Source of the DNA: a virus
Length of the DNA: 44,049 bases
IMG/VR virus record: IMGVR_UViG_3300033145_001836
Span: 1-44,049 of that record
Reading direction: 5' to 3' (one strand)
Shown here piece by piece: positions 38,908-44,049 of the stretch. Every line of letters starts with the position of its first letter. Positions within the stretch are counted from its first letter, which is position 1. The position numbers and the translations under genes were made by a program. Under the pieces are notes generated by a model, which ran no database searches, had not been told where the DNA came from, and worked only from the letters and a program-made list of their open reading frames with translations.

Positions 38908-40842
38908 TTAAGGAGAAGCCTCTTCTTCCTTTTCTTCCTCTCCAGGAACTTTTATTCCCATCGCCTTAGCCAGTAACATCTGATGTTCAAGCCTATGATT
39001 AACAGCCCTTTCCAATAAGCCCTCATCTTCTTTAATCCTTAGCTTGAACTCTCTGCTATTAAGTAGTTCTTCTATTACCTCTAAATGAATAGCCTGGTAT
39101 TCCCATTCCTTAGCTTCTATACTGACACCATCAAGAATATCTTCATTTTCTTCATAAGCCATTTCTCTTTGTGCATTTTCTTTATCATACATTACCTCAG
39201 GGATAGCGAATTGTAGCATTTTCTGAACCCTCATTGGGTCAGGATTCCCAAACTTATCCGTTATTAACCCATTATGAGCTAACTCAATTACAGTCCTTTG
39301 CACAGTTCCCTTATTCCTGAGGTATCCATCTACCATCCTAACGGTTACACTGCTATTAGGGTCAAGCATGGACCCCTTGAAATTCTGAATAGCTCTTCTT
39401 CTACCCTCTCCTACGTATTTAATCATTTGCGGGATAGTGTTTTTCTCAGCCGCTATCTTCATAGACATTTCAGCTAGCTCTCTATAAGAATCACCGAAGA
39501 AGTCATCTATAGTATTAAGGTGTTCTGAATCTTCTTCTTCTAACTTACTCAAACCAACCTCACTCCGAGGACCCCCGCCTGCTTCGCCTTTTGACACAGA
39601 ATGAAAATGCTGCATATCTTCTAATTCCGCCCTTAATCTGCTAGGGTGCATTACCTCGTAATTAGGTAAAGAAGCCACACCCATTTGATGCGGTTCAGAC
39701 CCAGGGGTGTAAGTAATTAGCTCCCCCGACAGGTCGTCGATTGTGGTGATTCCAGAGCTTCTAGGATTAGCCCACTTAACATGACCTACGTTGTAAATGT
39801 TTTCTTGTATAATAGATAGGGATTCATTTAAATCCTTGTTTAGGGGAATTTGGTCCTCTATAGGACTTCTAGCATAGAACTCTCCAGGAGGAGGTTCACC
39901 CCAAGAGAACCTAACAAGAGGTAATTGTAGTAAGTACTGATAAGGCCAATCAAACTCATCCAATATCTCCCCAGAGGTAGCAGTACAAATAATTACTTTT
40001 CCTTTTTCATCCCTGTCATTAGGCGGTCTTAAATAAACCAATTCTGTAGCCATCTCGGTGCTTTCAGGGAGGTAATTTCTTCTAGATATTATTGACAAAT
40101 CAAATTGGGACAACCCTTCTCTGGTTGTTTCAGGAATAACCTTTTTGCCATATTTTAGGTCGAAATAGGTCAAATCCCTTCCAAAGGCTAAGATGGCTTC
40201 ATACTTACTACTTAAACTTCCTGGAGCCAAATCATGAAACACATTATAAGGAAGTAATACTTCCCATTTTACTTCATTAATAGGGCTTTTCACCAACCTG
40301 GGTTCACCATTTTCTAACTCTATTTCTCCCCCTATATCATGCTGGACAGAAGTTACTAACCGTGTTTTATCTTCCTCATCCCTTAAATAAGCATAACAGT
40401 TACCAAAGTCCAAACAGTTAGAAGTAATTGAGTACCTTTTCTTTTCCCAATTATTTATCTTCATACTGTGTTGTAAAAATGCGGTCCCCACCTGAGCGGT
40501 GTCTAATTGCTCCAGGGACATCTCTCCAGGGACAACCTCAAATTCAGGTCTTACACGGGTAACCCTAGACATCATTTTGTCTTTCCAAGCTCCTATTTGA
40601 TTATCCTTACTTCTCTTTCTACCCTCAGGAAGTTCAGGAGTAACTAACTTATCACTCTCGTTAATTATAGCATGGTGTATACCTCTGGCAAAGGCAGAAC
40701 AAGACAACCAACTGAGCCTATAATTTTTCTGCTGTTTCCTATAAATATTGTAAATCTCATGGATAGCACTAACTCTTTTCTTCTCATTAGTGCCTCTACC
40801 TTTGGATTCCAGGTCTTCTCTTATCCCTGTAAGATAACTCAC
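38908..40842 (-). CDS. Portal protein (644 aa, GTG start)
   Basis: N-terminal features NYRLSWLSCSAFARGIHHAI and a Lys/Arg-rich WKDKMMSRVTRVRP, then FLQHSMKINNWEKKRYSITS, fit P22-like podoviral portals. The length (644) is within the family range, and the C-terminal Glu-rich helical tail (about 560-644) is typical of the portal barrel. It should form the dodecameric vertex through which TerL packages DNA. The GTG start is placed 2 bases after the preceding stop. Confidence 0.8.
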   Translation of the reverse strand: MSYLTGIREDLESKGRGTNEKKRVSAIHEIYNIYRKQQKNYRLSWLSCSAFARGIHHAIINESDKLVTPELPEGRKRSKDNQIGAWKDKMMSRVTRVRPEFEVVPGEMSLEQLDTAQVGTAFLQHSMKINNWEKKRYSITSNCLDFGNCYAYLRDEEDKTRLVTSVQHDIGGEIELENGEPRLVKSPINEVKWEVLLPYNVFHDLAPGSLSSKYEAILAFGRDLTYFDLKYGKKVIPETTREGLSQFDLSIISRRNYLPESTEMATELVYLRPPNDRDEKGKVIICTATSGEILDEFDWPYQYLLQLPLVRFSWGEPPPGEFYARSPIEDQIPLNKDLNESLSIIQENIYNVGHVKWANPRSSGITTIDDLSGELITYTPGSEPHQMGVASLPNYEVMHPSRLRAELEDMQHFHSVSKGEAGGGPRSEVGLSKLEEEDSEHLNTIDDFFGDSYRELAEMSMKIAAEKNTIPQMIKYVGEGRRRAIQNFKGSMLDPNSSVTVRMVDGYLRNKGTVQRTVIELAHNGLITDKFGNPDPMRVQKMLQFAIPEVMYDKENAQREMAYEENEDILDGVSIEAKEWEYQAIHLEVIEELLNSREFKLRIKEDEGLLERAVNHRLEHQMLLAKAMGIKVPGEEEKEEEASP

Positions 40843-40843
40843 T

Positions 40844-41146
40844 TTATTCCAATCTTTTTTCTATACCTAAAATTTTCTCTTGCTTCTTAGTTATTCTTCC
40901 GCTGGATATTACTCTATTATAAACTTGACTTTTTTCTCCTTTTTTCTTATCCCTTTTTATAGATATTATCTTTTCCAACATAGTAGGTTTTGGTTGTTCT
41001 TTAGGGGGAATTTCTCCTCTCATTAAGGAAAGACTATCCTTGATTACTTTTAGGTCTCTTAGAACCCTTTTAGTACTAAAAAGAGCCATAATTAGTAAAA
41101 CCAAGTAAGTAATAGATAAAAGAACAATGCTTATGAATATAGTCAT
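40844..41146 (-). CDS. Membrane-anchored hypothetical protein (100 aa)
   Basis: One N-terminal hydrophobic span (IFISIVLLSITYLVLLIMAL) is followed by a very basic tail (KRDKKKGEK). The ATG overlaps the TerL stop (ATGA). A membrane protein between terminase and portal is uncommon. It might anchor assembly at the membrane or be a lysis protein. Confidence 0.6.
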   Translation of the reverse strand: MTIFISIVLLSITYLVLLIMALFSTKRVLRDLKVIKDSLSLMRGEIPPKEQPKPTMLEKIISIKRDKKKGEKSQVYNRVISSGRITKKQEKILGIEKRLE

Positions 41147-42684
41147 CTTAACAATAAACTCCCTAATTCAATTTGAGTTTCTTTTAGCTTACTTTTCCTC
41201 TTTCTTAAAATCCTTTCCATTATTGATTCAACATGTTGTTCTTTGGGTTGATGATAATTTATATCCAAGCTCATAAGTCCATATCTAGTATCATCTGCAG
41301 GATGGTCATCTTGGTTAAGGGCGGGTTTTTCTGGATGGTCGATATCCCAAATATAATGTTTTAAACTACTAATATGATGTCTACATCTAGGATTAAATCT
41401 AACTAACTTGTTATTTATAAACCAATTTACTCTATCTGTTCCAAGAGCAATATTGTTATTAGCAGGAAAGAGTGCTAAGTAAAAGCCCCTAGAAGAGGCT
41501 ACCCTTTCAAATGCTTGTAAGATGGTTTCCTCTATATCTTCTTTTCCTACTCTCTGAACTTTACTTTGCATAGCAGGGTCGCATGGAGTTAATTCAATAT
41601 CAACTTTTTGGCTTTTAGGAAAACTACTACTGTTATCCAGCCTTTTAACATAATGGAATTGGAGAGTATTATCAATAGCATCGATTGTTTCAGAAATACC
41701 ATTATGCGGATTACCCTTTAAATACAACTCGTCATAACAAAAGGCTTCTGTTAATCCCCGCCTTATCTTATTAAGGGCCCAAAATCCTATAGAAGTAACT
41801 CCTTCCGAACCCCAACCGTAATCAATACTCAAACGAGTAGGCTGCTCTAGAGGAGGCCAATAATCTTCTTTATTAACCAACTTTGGATTCCAGTCATAAA
41901 CATTTCCAGCTATAGAACCCCATAAGCCCTGAAGGTACATTTTTCCTTTCTTGCTATTCCTACCACCATATTTTGTCTCCATGTTGGAGATATAATCTAA
42001 GGGCAAATTCTCCTTGTTTTCATAAGTAGAACTATGTAAACATAGTAGGTCAGGGTTATATTCAGCCTTTTCCTCTTTATTAGGACTTTCTAACTTTTCC
42101 TCATTACGACCCCAGAGGTCATAAACCCAGTTTTCGCAAGGGTTACAGACGGCAAAGGCTGTATGGAAGAGAACAGGTTTGCCCCATATAGTTTTAGTTC
42201 TCCTCAGCCTATGTTCATCTATTTCCTCAAAGGTTTTTTGCTGGTTTTTTTCTTCTATTTGCTCAAAGTAAGCCCAACCAAGTTCTCTAGAATAAAACTT
42301 TTGATAATCCTCTAAGGCAACAAATTGGATTATACTCCCATTTATCAATTCACAGATAAACCTAGGTTGTTTAGGGTATTTTTTAATCCATCCTGTTGGA
42401 CCAATTAGTTCAAGAAAGTCCGCCATTGTAGTATCTTCGAGGTCGGTACGCTTTAACCGCCCTATAATTCCCTTATTCCCAGCCAGGTTGCCGAAATAGG
42501 GAGTATCTGTAGATAAACAAATTCCACGGCATATAGCAGCACGGGTTTTCCCGCTTCCCACAGCACCTATAGCTAGAGGATTCCTTGCTCTAGTCCTAAT
42601 AAAGATTTTCTGATGGTCGTGGAGGTTAGACCAATCGAAAACTTCTAATATTTCTTCATGATGTAGGGTTGTTTTATTAGCCAT
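41143..42684 (-). CDS. terL: Terminase large subunit (513 aa)
   Basis: Walker A is GAVGSGKT at 40-47; Walker B and catalytic Glu are in WAYFEQIEEK near 138-146; the RNase H-like nuclease starts with RLSIDYGWGSEG (Asp near 287). The packaging ATPase pumps DNA into the prohead through the portal and cuts it. It overlaps terS by 8 bases. Confidence 0.9.
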   Translation of the reverse strand: MANKTTLHHEEILEVFDWSNLHDHQKIFIRTRARNPLAIGAVGSGKTRAAICRGICLSTDTPYFGNLAGNKGIIGRLKRTDLEDTTMADFLELIGPTGWIKKYPKQPRFICELINGSIIQFVALEDYQKFYSRELGWAYFEQIEEKNQQKTFEEIDEHRLRRTKTIWGKPVLFHTAFAVCNPCENWVYDLWGRNEEKLESPNKEEKAEYNPDLLCLHSSTYENKENLPLDYISNMETKYGGRNSKKGKMYLQGLWGSIAGNVYDWNPKLVNKEDYWPPLEQPTRLSIDYGWGSEGVTSIGFWALNKIRRGLTEAFCYDELYLKGNPHNGISETIDAIDNTLQFHYVKRLDNSSSFPKSQKVDIELTPCDPAMQSKVQRVGKEDIEETILQAFERVASSRGFYLALFPANNNIALGTDRVNWFINNKLVRFNPRCRHHISSLKHYIWDIDHPEKPALNQDDHPADDTRYGLMSLDINYHQPKEQHVESIMERILRKRKSKLKETQIELGSLLLR

Positions 42685-43231
42685 TTTCTATCTCTTCTAA
42701 CTCCCTCTGGACCCTGGCACTTTCTTTAGCTAGTATGCTATCTTTATCTGGATGGTTCTTAAAATAGGGGTCTTCCGAGGGGTCGTAATCATCATCGCTA
42801 ACCTTAATTTCAAGTGGTTTATCATGGGTTATTTCTAATCTTTCAGGAGCTTTATGCCCAGCCATTTCTAGGATGGTTTTAGAGGCACTATGTTTTACAC
42901 TTGGCGGGGTGTTGTCATTTTTTATAAGTTCCGCTAGACATTCTTGTGCTTCAATACTTGCACTATCTATAAGCTTTCTTACTCTTGAAGCATTATCGGT
43001 AGCCTTACTATCTCTTTCTTTTGATAATTCCTCAAAGGCTTTCTTAAACCTCTTATTATTACACCAGACAAAGGAGATAGTTTTGTTGCTATAGCCCAGT
43101 ATCCTGGCGGTTTCAACCTGACTGTAGCCATTAAGGAGGTAAATAAGAATCATTCTATAAGGAGGCTTTAGCCTCTGAGCGTTCTCATTTTTTTCTAGGT
43201 CTCTAAGAGATACTTGGGGTTGGTCTGTCAT
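42677..43231 (-). CDS. terS: Terminase small subunit (184 aa)
   Basis: Residues 25-65 hold a helix-turn-helix (YSQVETARILGYSNKTISFV) followed by helical oligomerisation parts and an acidic C-terminus. The pattern matches phage small terminases of the phBC6A51 kind. It should recognise the packaging site. The ATG has no clear Shine-Dalgarno site, unusual for this genome; its leader is made of GTTATR-type hexamers (read on the plus strand). Confidence 0.8.
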   Translation of the reverse strand: MTDQPQVSLRDLEKNENAQRLKPPYRMILIYLLNGYSQVETARILGYSNKTISFVWCNNKRFKKAFEELSKERDSKATDNASRVRKLIDSASIEAQECLAELIKNDNTPPSVKHSASKTILEMAGHKAPERLEITHDKPLEIKVSDDDYDPSEDPYFKNHPDKDSILAKESARVQRELEEIENG

Positions 43232-43240
43232 TTTGGTTTC

Positions 43241-43282
43241 GTTATGGTTATAGTTATGGTTATAGTTATAGTGTTAGTGTTA
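43241..43282. repeat. Tandem hexamers GTTATR x5 plus GTGTTA x2
   Basis: Five contiguous units (GTTATG, GTTATA, GTTATG, GTTATA, GTTATA) followed by two of GTGTTA. The array starts 9 bases upstream of the terS start codon and occupies the predicted late leader. A further GGTTATAGTTA occurs near 43362. It could be a TerS binding (pac/cos-like) site or a regulatory array. Confidence 0.75.
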
Positions 43283-43311
43283 ATATAATGGTAAGGGGGG
43301 TAGAAAGTCAA
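43282..43311 (-). promoter_or_regulatory. Late-operon promoter (sigma70-like)
   Basis: TTGACT (43311-43306) and TATATT (43287-43282) are 18 bases apart on the minus strand, about 50 bases before terS. It is the same -35/-10 pair as the other two promoters but lacks their A-rich AAGAC upstream context. No other comparable promoter was seen for the 26-kb late operon. Confidence 0.65.
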
Positions 43312-43761
43312 TAGTTAATTTGGTATAATATAATTAATTTGGTATAATTAATATTATTATGGTTATAGTTACCACCGTTTACATGGCTTATTTGGTTAAT
43401 TTACCCTGGTTGCCTATGGTTACTACCATTGTTAGGGTTGGTGCTGTTCCTGGGCTTGCTAGGGCTGTCTATAATTATTACCATTGATAGGTTTAGGGCT
43501 GGTTTATTATTTCTAACAATTACTATAAACAACTAAACTAATATATAGTACCTAGGGGGGATATATTTGTGGAAGAACAAGTTATTTTCTGCCCCCCCGT
43601 TCTTCAGGATAATGGCTTGGGGATTAGGGGTATATTAAAATAGAAAAATACTTCATGATGTGAATAGTATGATAAGTATAATAAGTATAGAACAGGATAA
43701 ACAGTTAAACTAATATATAAAACAAGCAAGATAACAGCACCATGCAAGAAGGTACAAAAAG
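43312..43761. other. Noncoding region upstream of the late promoter
   Basis: No gene seen. It contains a direct repeat TTAATTTGGTATAAT (43315 and 43333 areas), an imperfect 27-bp repeat around TTACTACCATTGTTAGGG and TTATTACCATTGATAGGT, and a hairpin GAAGAAC/GTTCTTC (43572-43578 with 43599-43605). A G6 run (43555-43560) and a C7 run (43592-43598) cross that hairpin. Its place next to terS makes it a candidate for the packaging initiation site. Confidence 0.5.
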
Positions 43762-43828
43762 TAAGACCCTGCACATTCAAGTACAGGGTCTTAACTCAAG
43801 ACTAATTGGATTTAGTTTAACTGTTTAT
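43697..43828. repeat. 17-bp inverted repeat flanking the terminator (two half-sites)
   Basis: ATAAACAGTTAAACTAA (43697-43713) and its exact reverse complement (43812-43828) lie 98 bases apart around the hairpin terminator. Each contains one arm of the 29-bp dyad consensus (TTTAACTGTTTA) without a partner arm beside it. Confidence 0.6.
43762..43793 (-). terminator. Rho-independent terminator of the short minus-strand unit
   Basis: TAAGACCCTG (43762-43771) pairs perfectly with CAGGGTCTTA (43784-43793), extended by two more pairs, around ATTCAA. On the minus strand it is followed by CTTTTTG. It stands 46 bases past the stop of the junction-crossing gene. No T-tract follows on the plus strand, so it is unidirectional. 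Confidence 0.8.
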
Positions 43829-43839
43829 GGTAACCTTAA

Positions 43840-44049
43840 CTACGCTCCGTTCTTGATAATTTCTGCAAGTTCCTCGACACTGGCAACTTTCTTCCCGTTT
43901 AAGTTACAAGGTTTTTCCACTGTACCATCAGCAGTAACCTTCCCGCCAAGCAACTTAAACATGTTCACAGTTCTTTCACGGATTGCCTTTGCCAGTTTCT
44001 TTTCCGCTGCGACAACATAACCGACTTCTACGAACACTTTCTGCTCGTA
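43840..44049 (-). CDS. Hypothetical protein, C-terminal 69 codons (gene crosses the contig ends)
   Basis: This is the distal part of the 162-aa gene that starts at 393. Its first 38 codons here lie in the terminal repeat, and the last 31 codons plus stop are unique. The C-terminus (NLNGKKVASVEELAEIIKNG) ends in a helix. See the other part at 1-393 for description. Confidence 0.85.
   Translation of the reverse strand, partial: YEQKVFVEVGYVVAAEKKLAKAIRERTVNMFKLLGGKVTADGTVEKPCNLNGKKVASVEELAEIIKNGA
43936..44049. repeat. Terminal direct repeat, right copy
   Basis: Identical to bases 1-114; see the left copy. Removing one copy gives a closed genome of 43,935 bp. Confidence 0.95.

Noticed and set aside
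43241-43282. CRISPR-like or telomere-like array
   Set aside because: Units are only 6 bases, contiguous and without spacers; simple tandem repeats near terS explain it better.
1-44049. Temperate lifestyle (integrase, attachment site, lysogeny repressor)
   Set aside because: No integrase, excisionase or recognised repressor was found. The dyads alone are not enough to call it temperate.

Overview
The window is one complete genome of a tailed, podovirus-like phage. Its first 114 bases are repeated exactly as its last 114 bases, and one minus-strand gene reads across that junction in frame. The contig therefore closes into a circle of 43,935 bp. The genome is AT-rich with strong Shine-Dalgarno sites (AAGGAGG types). 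I see no tRNA, integrase, recognisable repressor or CRISPR array. The host cannot be named from the sequence.

Layout. (1) A short minus-strand unit, a 58-aa gene plus a 162-aa gene that crosses the contig ends, runs from a promoter at about 677 to a hairpin terminator at 43762-43793. (2) A noncoding, repeat-rich, very AT-rich region at 612-1752 holds two divergent promoters and looks like a control/origin region. (3) Plus-strand early genes run from 1753 to 16660. They start with about 25 small, mostly unknown genes and a candidate structured RNA (5059-5146). Then comes a DNA-metabolism block: a RecB/Cas4-like nuclease, a Sak4-like ATPase, a DUF669-like ssDNA-binding protein, RNase H, a ParB-HTH-methyltransferase fusion, a UDG/exonuclease/PolA fusion polymerase and a DUF3987-like helicase/primase. 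A hairpin terminator closes it. (4) The minus-strand late operon runs from 43231 down to 16742. Its order is terS, terL, a membrane protein, portal, scaffold, major capsid protein, two paralogous propeller-like proteins, adaptor and stabilisation proteins, two paralogous lectin-like proteins, a fibre-like block in which several proteins carry signal peptides, large coiled-coil or hydrophobic proteins (probably ejection proteins), an M15 endolysin and a small holin-like protein. No tail-tube, tape-measure or baseplate genes are visible, which fits a podovirus. (5) A second noncoding region (43232-43839) holds the late promoter, tandem hexamers and hairpins.

Most notable points: a 29-bp dyad (14-1-14 architecture) in four intergenic places in both the early and late operons; a three-way-junction RNA candidate; a fused UDG-exonuclease-PolA polymerase with His at the position equivalent to E. 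coli Phe762; a run of late genes with Sec-type signal peptides; and a late gene that is intact only after a +1 frameshift.
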